The notes under the pieces were generated by a model. It searched no databases. It was not told the origin of the DNA and was given only the letters and a program-made list of their open reading frames with translations. A program made the position numbers and the translations under genes. From an uncultured Desulfuromonas sp. (GTDB taxonomy: Bacteria > Desulfobacterota > Desulfuromonadia > Desulfuromonadales > Desulfuromonadaceae), in contig NZ_OY781461.1 in assembly GCF_963676955.1 (NCBI RefSeq), positions 3,714,225 to 3,778,224 of the forward strand: a stretch of 64,000 nucleotides of DNA, given 5' to 3'. This document shows positions 37,260 through 47,957 of this stretch, piece by piece (within the stretch, counting starts at the first letter, position 1; every line of letters begins with the position of its first letter).

Positions 37260-37739
37260 TTACTTTTCCCGCACCCAGCACCCCAGTAACACGCCAATCA
37301 CTAACCAAGTCAGCAGTTGTACGGCGCTCTTATTGTCGGTTCGTTGATACCAATGCGGCCAGCGGCGCAGCCAGCGGGAGACGGTGGCGTGATTTTCCAA
37401 CACGGTGGGTAATTGCCAACCCTGACTGTCGGCCAGCCAATAAAGGGGAATTAATATCAGCCACAAAGCTAAGCCGAGCAGAAACATGGCCAGCACAACC
37501 ACCAGCCCGTAGCTCAAAGCCATGACGCCGCCGAGGGGCAGGCCTAGCAACAGAGCTCCGTAGACACCGGACGTGTAGCCGCACCAGATGGTGCCGGCAA
37601 CAATCATCAGGGCCAGGTAACGGGGCAACCAGGCTTCGAGGGCATCGAAAAAGGCGACCACCTGGGCAAGCAGGGTTTCGCAGATCCAGCTCAGGGCGGT
37701 CAAGGTCACGGGGGCATGGGTGGCAACGGTGGTGTTCAT
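37260..37739 (-). CDS. Small integral membrane protein of unknown function
   Basis: About 159 residues with three to four hydrophobic segments (YLALMIVAGTIWCGYTSGVYGALLLG, GGVMALSYGLVVVLAMFLLGLALWLILIPLYWL and LLTWLVIGVLLGCWV near the C-terminus). The ATG at 37739 follows AGGAGA by six bases; an earlier frame to 37808 adds a non-hydrophobic stretch and lacks a binding site. Not assigned to a family. Confidence 0.6.
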   Translation of the reverse strand: MNTTVATHAPVTLTALSWICETLLAQVVAFFDALEAWLPRYLALMIVAGTIWCGYTSGVYGALLLGLPLGGVMALSYGLVVVLAMFLLGLALWLILIPLYWLADSQGWQLPTVLENHATVSRWLRRWPHWYQRTDNKSAVQLLTWLVIGVLLGCWVREK

Positions 37740-38282
37740 GAGCATTCTCCTGTCGTGGCGTTTGATTTCTTCATCGTTGAAATAAACGATAAACCGCTGC
37801 CAGGACAAAAGATGTCACCCCAAGGCATTTTTTTGGTGTGATGTGAAAAAATTCGGGCGGGAAAGGATTTAAAGGCTGAACCACGGAGGCTCGGAGACAC
37901 GGAGGAAAATCAAAACCTTTTGTTTAGCCTCACGATAAGGGCCTCGATCCATTCGGATAAAACCTTAAAAAACAATTGGCCACGGACAAAGGCAGACAAC
38001 TGCGGACAAAAAACTTGATCAGTACAGATAAAATCTTTTACCACTGAGGCACTGAGGCACGGAGAAAACCATTTGAAAAAACTTTGGTTTCTTTGTCCTG
38101 AAAGCTTGGAATTCTATGTTGCCTTGGCAAAGAGAGGGATGGTTTTTATCTTGGCCCTTATCAGATTTGATCGTGAAGTCATCGAGAAGGGCCTCGACAA
38201 GTCGGGATGTAGCATCAAAACAAACTTCAAGAAAAAAGATTTTGCCCTTCTCCGTGTCTCTGTGACTCCGTGGTGAAAAAGA
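37740..38282. repeat. Repetitive intergenic DNA (ACGGAG/CCGTGG family)
   Basis: No gene. Degenerate, partly inverted phrases such as CCACGGAGGCTCGGAGACACGG, GCCACGGACAAAGGCAGACA, CCTCACGATAAGGGCCTCGAT and CTCCGTGTCTCTGTGACTCC occur here. The same phrases recur at 39243-39852 on the other side of the WYL regulator. Confidence 0.75.
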
Positions 38283-39242
38283 TCACGCATAAACAGCGCT
38301 CATCCGCTCAATCTCCTCAACCACCTGCTGACGCAGATCATCGGGCGACACCACTTCCACTTCGGCACCGTGCTGGAGAATTTTCATGACGATTTCGCGG
38401 TAGTCGGCCACGGGGATGGTCAGTTCCAAGCGGCCGTCATCAAGCATGACCTGCTGCTGGCCATCGCACCAGTGCTGCTCTCGAACAAACGGCGCACGTC
38501 GGGCGCTGAAACACAGAGTAACAGGTTGATGGTGCTGATCCTGAAAGATGCCACAGGCGCCCTGAATTTTGTGTTGCCAGGTTTCTGGGTCACGGTAATC
38601 AAAGGGCGTGTCGGTCAGATGTAGCCGGCTGATGCGCGACAGCTGGAAGGTGCGCCAATCCTGTTGCTCTTCACACCAGCCGATCAGATACCAGCTACCG
38701 CTGTAATGTTGCAGATGGTAGGGATGAACCATGCGGCTGCTTGGTTGGGGACGGGTGGGACTCTGGTAGCTGAAATAGACCTTGCGCCGGGTCAGCACCG
38801 CCTCGCCGAGCTTCTGGAAGATGGTCTCATCCACCGGAATGTAATGACTCCAGTTGGCGGAAAAACAGTGGTCGAGATGTTCACGATCAATCCCGCATTG
38901 CTCCAGGTTGCTGAGCATCTTTTCACACAGGGCGTTGAGTTCGCCACTGAGCGGCGACGCTCCGCCGCTGTCGAGCATACGGCGCAGAATGAGCATGGCC
39001 ATGATCTCCTGATGGGAGAAACGCGTCCACGTCAGGCTGTAGCTGGCGTCGCTGTAGCGGTAACCACGGCGGGTGGCGTTGTACTCCAGCGGCGCGCCGA
39101 TCTGGTTGGTCAGGGCATCGATATCGCGCTTGGCCGTGCGTTCGCTGATTTCAAACTGACGCGCCAGCTTGGGTGCATTGGGATAGTTGCCCTGGCGAAC
39201 TTGATGGTCAAACCAGAAAAAGCGTTCAATACGGGACAGCAT
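38283..39242 (-). CDS. YafY-type HTH/WYL transcriptional regulator
   Basis: About 319 residues. The N-terminal winged helix-turn-helix (MLSRIERFFWFDHQ...KLARQFEISERTAKRDIDALTNQIGAPLEYNATRRGYRY) is followed by a WYL domain (RRKVYFSYQSPTRPQPSSRMVHPYHLQHYSGSWYLIGWCEEQQDWRTFQLSRI) and a WCX-like C-terminal part. WYL regulators bind nucleic-acid-derived or similar ligands and are common near defence genes. The start at 39242 follows AGAAAGG; a frame to 39287 is possible but starts inside repeat DNA. It is isolated between two tracts of repeats. Confidence 0.85.
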   Translation of the reverse strand: MLSRIERFFWFDHQVRQGNYPNAPKLARQFEISERTAKRDIDALTNQIGAPLEYNATRRGYRYSDASYSLTWTRFSHQEIMAMLILRRMLDSGGASPLSGELNALCEKMLSNLEQCGIDREHLDHCFSANWSHYIPVDETIFQKLGEAVLTRRKVYFSYQSPTRPQPSSRMVHPYHLQHYSGSWYLIGWCEEQQDWRTFQLSRISRLHLTDTPFDYRDPETWQHKIQGACGIFQDQHHQPVTLCFSARRAPFVREQHWCDGQQQVMLDDGRLELTIPVADYREIVMKILQHGAEVEVVSPDDLRQQVVEEIERMSAVYA

Positions 39243-39852
39243 GGTGGCCTTTCTTCTGTTTAATACTTCGGATAAAAACTTTTCCACGGAGGCATTGAGA
39301 CACGGAGAAAACCCGGGTCAGAACCTTTTTAGCCTCAAGATGAAGGCCTCGATAAGTTTGAATAAAACCTAAATCAAAATCTTTTTTTTAGCCACGGACA
39401 AAAGCGGATAACTGCGGACAAAAACACTTTTTGTTGTCAGGAGCTCAAACCGATTTCTTTCGCCTCACGATAAGGGCCTCGATCAATTCGGATGCCCCCT
39501 TTAAAACGTTGAACCACGGAGGCACGGAGAAAACCATTTGAGGACAATCTCTTAAAAAAGCTACTGAAGTTATCCCGAAAAAAGATGGCTTTTTATCGGG
39601 GTTTTGATCCGATGTGATCGAGAAGTCATCGTGAAGCCGATTGATTTTCAGCTCCAAAGCGTCTGTCTGTAAAAAAGGTTTTTCCCTTCTCCGTGCCTCT
39701 GTGGCTCCGTGGTAAAAACAGCTTTTCGCCCTTGCTCTTGATCGTGGATGTTATCCGGTTTTATCGTGAGTCATCGTGAAGCGAACAACAGATTTTGCCC
39801 TTCCTCCGTGTCTCTGTGACTCCGTGGTAAAAACAGCCTTTCGCCTTTGCTC
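39243..39852. repeat. Repetitive intergenic DNA (ACGGAG/CCGTGG family), second tract
   Basis: About 610 bases without a gene, made of degenerate copies of the phrases at 37740-38282: GAGGCACGGAGAAAACC, GCCACGGACAAAAGCGGATAAC, CACGATAAGGGCCTCGATC, and CTCCGTG(C/T)CTCTGTG(G/A)CTCCG three times in total over both tracts. Confidence 0.75.
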
Positions 39853-42210
39853 TCAACGCGGATCGCGCACTACGCCGACTTCGATCTCTTTCTGGGCGGC
39901 GCGGCCGTGGTCATCCACCACGCGGATGGTCAGCGTGCCGCTGTGTGGTGTCCACACCAGGGGCTGGTCTGCGGCGCATTTGCCAATATACCCGTCATCG
40001 ACGAACCAGTACAGGGTGCGCACATCGCCATCGACGCTGGCGGTCAACACTAGGGTTTCTTCGTCGAGTCGGTCACTGCGCAGCTGATAAGCCACGCCGG
40101 CCACCGGCGAGGTAATGCGCGGCGACATGCCGCTCTGGGCCACGTCATCGAGGACGCAGCCCGGTTCAAACGGCGGCGGTCCGGCCAGCGACACCCCGGC
40201 CTGACGAAAAATCGTCAACAGGTCCGAGGGCCAGAATTCGTACACCTTCATTTCGGTCTGCCCCGGTTGCTCTCGGCAGGCACGCAGCCCGGTTTCAGGA
40301 TTGATCGGCACGGCGCGGTGCAGTTGCGACACTTCAATCGGCGATACGCCGGGAATGAACCAGGTCTCCACGGTATGCGGTGTCAGTGGATTGGGCAGTT
40401 TGCCGTCCTCGCGGCATACCGCGACTTTGCGCAAATTGAGCAGTCCCGGCTTGAAATGATCGGTGGCGGTCCAGCCCCGGCCATGGCCGAGGGCATCGAA
40501 CAGATTGAACAGCAGTGGTCCGGCAGCCTTGCGACCGATGAACTCGGGATTGCCGGCACCATCAAAATAGCCGATCCATACGGCGATCACATAAGGGCCG
40601 GACACGCCCACGGCCCAGGCATCGCGAAATGCGTAAGAGGTGCCGGTCTTCCACGCCACCTGCACGCCATGGCCAACCTGCCCGATCAGCTCCGGGCGCT
40701 GGGGCGGCGGGTTATCTTTGAGCATATCCAGCACCAGAAACGCCGCTTCCGGACTGAGTAAGGCGTTCCCCGGTTGTTTCGGGGGCTGTTGCAGGGCGCG
40801 TAGCGGCTTGTTTCGCCCACCGTTGGCCAGCAGCGCATAGAGGCGAACCAGCTCCGTCATGGTCAGCTCAGCGCCGCCCAGCGACAGGGCCAATCCATAG
40901 TAATCGGCGTTGCGCAACCCCTCGACCCCGGCCTGTTGCAGCCAGCCGTGCAACCCCGGATCGGCCAGCTGCGCTTGCAGCACCGTGGCCGGAACATTGC
41001 GGCTGAGGATCAGAGCATCGCGAGCGAACACCGGGCCGAGAAACTGCTGATCAAAATTTTCCGGGCTGAACCCGGCGAAACGGTGCGGCGCATCCTTGAG
41101 CATGGTCAATGGGTGAATCAGACCCTGGTCGAGGGCCAGCCCATAGACAAACGGCTTCAGGGTCGAGCCGGGGGAACGCTTGGCCGTGGTGCCGTTGACC
41201 TGGCCGTCGATCCGCGCATTGGTGAAATCCGCCGATCCGACCATGGCTTCGATGGCCATGGTGTCGGTATTCACCACCAGCACCGCGCCGTTGTTGAAAC
41301 CCAGCGTTGCTTTACGCGCCAGATAATCGGTCAGCTGCTGTTCCACAATCTGCTGAACCGGTGCGTTGAGGGTGGTTTCAATCAGGCCACGCTGAAACAC
41401 GGGCAGTTGCTGATCAAGCCAGGTGGTAAAATGGGGGGCCAGAAACGGCAGTTGCGACAACGGGCGAAATGTCAGCGGCAGATCAAAAAACACCTGCTGA
41501 TGCACGGCTTGCGGGTGGGCCTCGCACCAACGCTGAAACAGCCCGTTGCGCGCCTGGATCAAAAAGCGCCGACCTGAAACCGTGGCCGGATTGCGTTTGA
41601 CCGGGTTTTGCGGAACCACGCTGAGGCTCAAGGCTTCGGGCAGGGTCAGGTCTTTGGCGTGCTTGTCGAAATAGATCAGGCTGGCGGCTTCCACCCCTTC
41701 GATATTACCACCGTAGCTGGCCAGGTTGAGGTAGGCCTGGAAAATCTCATCTTTGGAATAATGGCGGGTCAGCTGGACGGCGCGGGCAATCTGCACCAGC
41801 TTGCCGCCGAGGTGGCGGGTATCGAGCCGCCAGCGCAGTCGCGCCACCTGCATGGTGATGGTCGAGGCGCCCACCCTCCGCTCGCGGGTGACATAGCTGG
41901 TCCAGGCCGCACGCAACAGCGCCAGCGGATCAACGCCGGGGTGGTGGTAAAACTCCTGATCCTCATAGAGCAGGGTCGCCTGACGCAAGGGTTCAGCCAC
42001 GTCATCCAGCGCCACATGCAGACGGTAACGCTCATCCCCGGCCAGGGTCAGACGCAGCAGGCGGCCGTCCTGATCCACATAGGCGCGTGAATCACTCTGG
42101 TAACCCAGCAGCTCGGGACGCGGCACCACGGCATAAGACACAGCCATCAGAATAATCACGATGGCCATGGCGGCCAGGGCAGCCAGCGCCCATCTCCAGC
42201 GCCACCTCAT
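39853..42210 (-). CDS. pbpC: Penicillin-binding protein 1C
   Basis: A 785-residue bifunctional peptidoglycan synthase. An N-terminal membrane anchor leads to a glycosyltransferase domain with catalytic Glu in YEDQEFYHHPGVDP and the segment GASTITMQVARL. The transpeptidase domain has SxxK in SPGSTLKPF, SxN in SRNVPA and KTGTSY. A C-terminal PBP1C-specific domain closes the protein. It overlaps the upstream alpha-2-macroglobulin gene by four bases; the same pair is known in many Proteobacteria (YfhM/PbpC) and is thought to defend or repair the envelope. Confidence 0.95.
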   Translation of the reverse strand: MRWRWRWALAALAAMAIVIILMAVSYAVVPRPELLGYQSDSRAYVDQDGRLLRLTLAGDERYRLHVALDDVAEPLRQATLLYEDQEFYHHPGVDPLALLRAAWTSYVTRERRVGASTITMQVARLRWRLDTRHLGGKLVQIARAVQLTRHYSKDEIFQAYLNLASYGGNIEGVEAASLIYFDKHAKDLTLPEALSLSVVPQNPVKRNPATVSGRRFLIQARNGLFQRWCEAHPQAVHQQVFFDLPLTFRPLSQLPFLAPHFTTWLDQQLPVFQRGLIETTLNAPVQQIVEQQLTDYLARKATLGFNNGAVLVVNTDTMAIEAMVGSADFTNARIDGQVNGTTAKRSPGSTLKPFVYGLALDQGLIHPLTMLKDAPHRFAGFSPENFDQQFLGPVFARDALILSRNVPATVLQAQLADPGLHGWLQQAGVEGLRNADYYGLALSLGGAELTMTELVRLYALLANGGRNKPLRALQQPPKQPGNALLSPEAAFLVLDMLKDNPPPQRPELIGQVGHGVQVAWKTGTSYAFRDAWAVGVSGPYVIAVWIGYFDGAGNPEFIGRKAAGPLLFNLFDALGHGRGWTATDHFKPGLLNLRKVAVCREDGKLPNPLTPHTVETWFIPGVSPIEVSQLHRAVPINPETGLRACREQPGQTEMKVYEFWPSDLLTIFRQAGVSLAGPPPFEPGCVLDDVAQSGMSPRITSPVAGVAYQLRSDRLDEETLVLTASVDGDVRTLYWFVDDGYIGKCAADQPLVWTPHSGTLTIRVVDDHGRAAQKEIEVGVVRDPR

Positions 42211-45200
42211 TGGGCCGGAGCCACCTCAACCCGTCCCGGCAAGGCCGAAGCGCGGATGCTGCGATCATACATGGATTCGGCATAAATGGCGGGAACGACG
42301 AAGCTGCCCGCCGCGGTCACCTTAGCGCGATAGCGCAACGTCCGCGCGCGGGTATCGAAGCGGCCGTAGAAGACCACCCGGTCTTCGCGCACATCCACAT
42401 ACGCGGCGCGCCAGCCTACGGCCGTGCGCGGCACTGAATCACGAATCACCTCAAAGCCACCGGGCAGCAGATCAATCACGGCAATGTTGTCGCGGGTCTG
42501 GCCCAGAGCGCGGATGACCACTTCCACAGTGACTTCCTGGCCCTGCTTGAGGGTCATCAGCTCCCGACCGTCCTCTCCGACATAACGACGCTGCACCTCC
42601 AGCCCGTCGCGGACGACTGCAGTCGGCGGTGTGCGATCAAACCCGGCCTGCGACAACAGGGTGAACAGTACCTGCTGCGCCGCGACCTTGACGGCATCGG
42701 TTCCCAACGGCACCTGGGTCTTGGCAAAGGCCCCGGCTTCATGCTCCAACACCGTGGACTGATCGCCGTCTTGCGCGACAAAGCGGATGGCATCATCATG
42801 GCTCTGCGACTGAACCAGGGCACTGTAAGCGCCAAGGCCTAGGATGGTATAAGAGGCCGACAGGGTGTTGTAGCGACCACGGAACACCGGCGTGACCAAG
42901 CGCAGCACCTGCTCGGGATCGAATTGTCGGGCCTTGTCCGGGAAATGCCGACACAACAGGAACAGATACTGGGCATCAAGGGTCAGCGGCGACTGGAAGG
43001 CGACGAAATTTTCACTGTCCTGTTCATGCTGTTTATAGCCGTCAATCAACTCCTCGGCGGTGCTGTCCTGATGCAGCAGCTTATAGGCTCCGGCCATATA
43101 GGCGGCGGTAAGGTCCGAACGCCAGGCTTTATCGCCCTTCTCCTGCAAGGTGCTGTGCAGATCGACCAGCGCATTGGTGGTGACCTGTCCCATGCGCGTC
43201 AGCAGATACAGGGCGTAAGCCCGCAAGCGTGCTTCATCCAGGCCATTGGCCTGACGATAGCCGAAATCACGCAGGTAAACTTCCCCACGCGACAGCATGT
43301 CACGCGGCACGGTAAAGCCAAGCTGGCGACACTCAAGGAGGAAATGCATGACGTACAACGACGGGAAGGCCGCGCCTTCATCCGCACCGGGCCAGAAGCA
43401 GAAAGCGCCGCTGCTGAGCTGACGATTGCGCAACCTCGAAATCACCGCATTGATACGCGCCTGCATGGCGCCGCGATCCCCGGTGCTAAATGCCGGGTGC
43501 GCCATCAGGCCCACCAGCGGGAAGACTTGGCTGACCACCTGCTCGGTGCAGCCATGGGGGAAATGTTCCAGATAATGGCTCAAGCCTTCCACCAGCACCA
43601 GCGGACTGACGCTGGCCGCAACCTTCTGCTCAGACAACGCCGCATACAGGTCGCGTGGCACGGTAAAGGTGGTACTACCGCCATCAGAAACCTCACAGTT
43701 CATGGTGGTGCGATACGGCACCGAAGGCCGGATACTCACACCACTACGTCGGCGGCTGAACTCGTCCCCACTGCGGGCGACAAAGGTCAGCAGCGCGGCT
43801 TCCGGCTCATCGCCCACCTCAACATCAAAATACGCCACCTGTTCACTGCCTTCGTCAAGGGGCAACGTCTGCTCGCCGGAGCCAACCACTTTGAGCGGGC
43901 CGTCGCTGGTCACACTCAAGGTGACGGGCAGTCCCTTGCCGGAGCTTTCGAGGACATTGGCCACGCCAACAGCCATCTGGAAACGGTCGCCCGGCGCCGC
44001 CTGCGTCAGCACACTCGGGGTGATGACGAACGGACCGCGCACCACCGTGTCCTGTTGAGTGACACCGAGGGCCTGTTCGCCGACGGCCACGGCCATCACC
44101 CGCAGGTTTCCGGAAAAGCTGTCCGGCAGATCAAAATCAACGGTGGTGCCGTCAGGTCCGGCATCGACAATGCCCGACCAGAACACCGCCGCCTTCTCCA
44201 CCTGCCGTGTGAACGGATTCAGGTTGGCAGCCAACGCTTTCATCCGTTCGTCGGCAAAACCACCACCACTGGCCGACACCTCTTTGACCAGATCGAACTC
44301 GGGCAGAATCAGATCGAGAATTTGCAGGGTTTCAACTTCCAGAGCCCGTTTCTTGAGGAAATGATCCAGCGGTTGCGGGGTTTTATAGCCCGCCACCTGC
44401 AGGATCCCTTCATCCACGGCAAACACCACCAGCCGTGAGGGTTTCGACACCTTCACCGCCACGGGCAACGCTTTACCCGGCCGGGCCAGCGGCGGCACGT
44501 CCATTTCCACCTGCAACTGACGACGGCTGCGGTCGATGGTAAACGGCTGCACCGCGTGACTTAACGGGCTGGTAAAAATCTCTTTCGATCCGGCATCGCG
44601 CACAAAGGCGACATTGACATAGGCGTTGCCTTCCAGATCGTTGGGCACCTTGATGGTCTGTAACGTGCTGGTGGTATCGGTTTTGAACCACTTAAAGGCA
44701 TGGACCCGGTCACTCTCAATGGTGATCAATCCGGCACCACGATAGGGAGCGGTGATGCTCATTTCAATGGTGTCCCCGGCGTGATAATCCGGGTGATTGA
44801 GTTCAAGGCGCAGCTCGGCATTGTGTTCCAGCTCGCCGAGCAGGTTGCCGTGGCCAACCACGGTAAAGGGAATCCGCGCCAGCTTCAAATCCTGCTCGTC
44901 ACTGATTTCGAGGATGAACTGCCCCGGCGTATCCGTGGGCAGGGCATAGTCCAGGGTCCCGTCTGCCAGGGCCAGAGGACTGGACTCACCGGGCTTTTCC
45001 CGTTGGACACTCTGATACTTAAAGGTGCCATTCGGCTGCTTGACCAGCGTGGACAGGGTTTCCACTTCGATGAGACGCACCGTCAGGTTATCCACCGTGG
45101 TCGGCTGTAATGCCGCATTGAGGGCCACCAGCGACACGATGCGCGGTGTTTCCTTATTGATGTAACTCAGTGAGCCATCGCTTTTGTAGCCGAGCAACAG

Positions 45201-47957
45201 CTCGCACGGTGAAATCAGCGCGGTGTTACGCGCCGTGACACTACGCCCGCCGCCCGGCTCAAAGCCTTCGACGGTCAGCGTCAGTTGATAGGTGCCGCGA
45301 TCAAACCGGTCGAGCGGAATCACCACATTGGCCATGCCGTCGTTGTCGGTATTGCGGTCGTCGAGCGTTTCGTCAAGATACAGCGGTTTGCGCTGCGGGT
45401 CGTGGAAGGGGTCGGTGAACACGTACCCCTTATAGTCGGGAAAACGGAACACGGCCGGGCGCACTTCGATCCGGCTGCGAATCAGTCGCTGCTGCGCAGC
45501 GGTGCCGAACAGATTTTCCAGGCGCACCTCGGCGGTCAACTCCTTGGCCGTGGTCCACCCCTGGCTCGGGATATCCTTGAGCCGACTGTGAATTTTCAAG
45601 GTGTCCGGCTGGAATTCTTCAATGCGGAAACTGCCGGAGCCAATCACCCGACCGCGGTATTTATTGTCGCGCACCAGATACAGCGCCACTTGGTAGGTGC
45701 CGGTTTCCGAGGTCAGCTGCGAGCTGAAATCCTGATCAAAAAAGCCCATTTTCGGCAGCATCAAGCGCTGAGACAGCACTTCCTGCCCACGCGGCGAACG
45801 CACCGCGACTTCAACGGGAATATTCTCGATATTGTTCAATGGCTCATCTTTAACGATAAAGCCGAGATGCGCCGTTTCGCCGGGGCGATAAATACCGCGA
45901 TCCGTAAACACATAGCCGTTGAGGGTATCGTTATTGCGATGGGAGGCACGCACCCCGCCGACATTAAAGGACGAATAATTGAGCTGGCGCTGCCGACGAT
46001 CAAACGGAATAAACGACAGGTCATTGCCATAGCGCACCACATAGGCCGTTGGCTCCTGGGAGGCGCGAAAGCCCTCCGTACTCGGGAATTCCACATGCCC
46101 GCCACGGTCGGTGGTACGCTGGAACAGCGCAACGCCGTTACGACCGAGCAGGCTGACTTCGGCCCCGGCCACCGGTACGCCATTGCGGATCGACTGGACA
46201 AACACCTGGTGGGTATTATCGGCTTGATCCTTGACCAGCAGGCCAAGATCGGTCACCAGAATCACCCGCTGATCGTCAGCCCGGCCCACCGTGCGCTCAT
46301 ATTTCGGGTCCCAGCCGCGCGCCGTGACAAAAAACAGCCCGAAACGCTCTGCGCTCTTGGGCAGATACCGGCTCAGATCCACCGCTGCATAATTGGCTTT
46401 AGCCGGATGCAATTTTTTCAGGGGCAGGATCTGGGTGTCGATATCGGTAATGTTGTCTTCGTCAAAATTGTAGTTGGTAAAATAGCCATCCTTGATATCA
46501 CCACGACTCTGGCTAACCAAATGGTTGATCTGGTTGGGCAGCAATTTCCCCACCGTGACCTGAACCGCCTCAAGGCCGCGGGCCAGCAGGCTGAGCTGAT
46601 GGCTGCCGGAACGCGCCAGCATGGCGCCCTCGCCCATGATATGCAGCTCCTGTGGATAGTTGGGCGCACGCAACAGCGTGTCGTAAGCAGAACTGCACAC
46701 AAAATGGTTGATGGAGGTCAGATCGCTGTCGATATGCAGGTAGAGCTGATAGCCCTGGCTGACATCGATCACAAAGTTGTACAGCTTAGAGGCCGGGCGT
46801 GGATTCTCAATCATCTGCAGCCCGATCAAGGGCGCTTTTTGCAGCACCTCAGGTTTGACATTTCCCGGACCATAAAAAGGATGGGCCTTGGTGTTCGGCA
46901 GGAAATACACCCTGAGTTTGCTGAGCAATTCATCCCGATCAATGTCATCAGTAAACTCCAGGGTGATGACCTGTTGCGGTTCCTCCTGCTCGTTGCGCAC
47001 AATCTGGCTGCCGACCTGCTTCACTTTGAGATAGCTGAACCGGTCCGGGATCAACAGCTTGTCGTCCACCTCGTCCTGACTGGGCTCGCCTCCGGTCTGA
47101 GGTCGGACACCGGCGGTGACCTGCAGGGTCATCACATTGGATTCATCGGGCAGGTCGAGCGGCACCGAATGGATATAGGCCTCGCGCTGCCGCTTGTCAA
47201 ACGTGAGCTCAAAGTCGACATCCTGCTTCGGCGTTTCAACGGACGTGCCGGACGGGCGCATTTTCAGACTGAGGTGTTGTTTCAGGCTGTCGGCATCCAC
47301 CGGATAGCTGAAGCGCAGCGTTGACACGGCTTTGCGAATGGTGGGCTGTTGCGGGTCTTGATAAAACTCAAAAGCGGCGATGTGGGTGGTTAATTTCGGG
47401 GTGGTAAAGGTAATGGCTTCATGGGCCAGGCGGGTTTCGCTACTGAAAATGCTTTTATCCGCGATAACCGTTATTTCCGTGCCCGCAGGCCAGGGCTGCT
47501 CCGGGACAAATTCGAGGGTTTTGTCGCCGCGCCAGCGCCATGCGCCACTGACGTGGGGTGACAGTCGGATACCACTTTTCAGGGGTTGATCCACCAGGTC
47601 AATACGCGCCACCGAGGGATAGCCGCGTGGGACGCTCTGCCCTTCTGCCAGATGGCGATCATCGTAGACAAAGTCAATGGACAGCGGCTGGGGTGTTGCG
47701 TGATCAGCATTGGCCATAATGCCGGGGCCATCCACCCGGGCCACCACCTGCAAAGGTTGCGGCAGTTGAGCATAATAAATGCCACCGCCGACCACGCCGC
47801 CGATCACCAGCAACGCCAGCAACAGACGGAGATAAAAACGGCCCGGTTTCTCCCGGCGCTGCAGATTGAGAATCGTCAACCACGGTGGTGCCTGCCAGCT
47901 CACGGAACCCACAAGCCCTGCCACACAACGTCCCAACAGCCTGAACAATGCTTTCAC
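42207..47957 (-). CDS. Bacterial alpha-2-macroglobulin-like protein
   Basis: A 1916-residue envelope protein with an N-terminal membrane segment (YLRLLLALLVIGGVVGGGIYYA) and the long series of MG-type beta domains of bacterial alpha-2-macroglobulins. The thioester motif Cys-Thr-Glu-Gln is present at about residue 1470 (FPHGCTEQVVSQ), so covalent trapping of attacking proteases is expected. A GTG start at 47957 follows GGAGG by six bases. No lipobox is visible, unlike the E. coli homologue. It is translated just ahead of pbpC. The long plus-strand open frames here are shadows. Confidence 0.93.
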   Translation of the reverse strand: MKALFRLLGRCVAGLVGSVSWQAPPWLTILNLQRREKPGRFYLRLLLALLVIGGVVGGGIYYAQLPQPLQVVARVDGPGIMANADHATPQPLSIDFVYDDRHLAEGQSVPRGYPSVARIDLVDQPLKSGIRLSPHVSGAWRWRGDKTLEFVPEQPWPAGTEITVIADKSIFSSETRLAHEAITFTTPKLTTHIAAFEFYQDPQQPTIRKAVSTLRFSYPVDADSLKQHLSLKMRPSGTSVETPKQDVDFELTFDKRQREAYIHSVPLDLPDESNVMTLQVTAGVRPQTGGEPSQDEVDDKLLIPDRFSYLKVKQVGSQIVRNEQEEPQQVITLEFTDDIDRDELLSKLRVYFLPNTKAHPFYGPGNVKPEVLQKAPLIGLQMIENPRPASKLYNFVIDVSQGYQLYLHIDSDLTSINHFVCSSAYDTLLRAPNYPQELHIMGEGAMLARSGSHQLSLLARGLEAVQVTVGKLLPNQINHLVSQSRGDIKDGYFTNYNFDEDNITDIDTQILPLKKLHPAKANYAAVDLSRYLPKSAERFGLFFVTARGWDPKYERTVGRADDQRVILVTDLGLLVKDQADNTHQVFVQSIRNGVPVAGAEVSLLGRNGVALFQRTTDRGGHVEFPSTEGFRASQEPTAYVVRYGNDLSFIPFDRRQRQLNYSSFNVGGVRASHRNNDTLNGYVFTDRGIYRPGETAHLGFIVKDEPLNNIENIPVEVAVRSPRGQEVLSQRLMLPKMGFFDQDFSSQLTSETGTYQVALYLVRDNKYRGRVIGSGSFRIEEFQPDTLKIHSRLKDIPSQGWTTAKELTAEVRLENLFGTAAQQRLIRSRIEVRPAVFRFPDYKGYVFTDPFHDPQRKPLYLDETLDDRNTDNDGMANVVIPLDRFDRGTYQLTLTVEGFEPGGGRSVTARNTALISPCELLLGYKSDGSLSYINKETPRIVSLVALNAALQPTTVDNLTVRLIEVETLSTLVKQPNGTFKYQSVQREKPGESSPLALADGTLDYALPTDTPGQFILEISDEQDLKLARIPFTVVGHGNLLGELEHNAELRLELNHPDYHAGDTIEMSITAPYRGAGLITIESDRVHAFKWFKTDTTSTLQTIKVPNDLEGNAYVNVAFVRDAGSKEIFTSPLSHAVQPFTIDRSRRQLQVEMDVPPLARPGKALPVAVKVSKPSRLVVFAVDEGILQVAGYKTPQPLDHFLKKRALEVETLQILDLILPEFDLVKEVSASGGGFADERMKALAANLNPFTRQVEKAAVFWSGIVDAGPDGTTVDFDLPDSFSGNLRVMAVAVGEQALGVTQQDTVVRGPFVITPSVLTQAAPGDRFQMAVGVANVLESSGKGLPVTLSVTSDGPLKVVGSGEQTLPLDEGSEQVAYFDVEVGDEPEAALLTFVARSGDEFSRRRSGVSIRPSVPYRTTMNCEVSDGGSTTFTVPRDLYAALSEQKVAASVSPLVLVEGLSHYLEHFPHGCTEQVVSQVFPLVGLMAHPAFSTGDRGAMQARINAVISRLRNRQLSSGAFCFWPGADEGAAFPSLYVMHFLLECRQLGFTVPRDMLSRGEVYLRDFGYRQANGLDEARLRAYALYLLTRMGQVTTNALVDLHSTLQEKGDKAWRSDLTAAYMAGAYKLLHQDSTAEELIDGYKQHEQDSENFVAFQSPLTLDAQYLFLLCRHFPDKARQFDPEQVLRLVTPVFRGRYNTLSASYTILGLGAYSALVQSQSHDDAIRFVAQDGDQSTVLEHEAGAFAKTQVPLGTDAVKVAAQQVLFTLLSQAGFDRTPPTAVVRDGLEVQRRYVGEDGRELMTLKQGQEVTVEVVIRALGQTRDNIAVIDLLPGGFEVIRDSVPRTAVGWRAAYVDVREDRVVFYGRFDTRARTLRYRAKVTAAGSFVVPAIYAESMYDRSIRASALPGRVEVAPAQ

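Noticed and set aside
38073-38276. 67-residue plus-strand ORF
   Set aside because: Its end lies in the ACGGAG/CCGTGG repeat tract, with no ribosome binding site and no similarity visible.
42924-47324. Long plus-strand frames (504 and 679 residues)
   Set aside because: Antisense shadows of the alpha-2-macroglobulin gene, which has a clear start, membrane anchor and CTEQ thioester motif.
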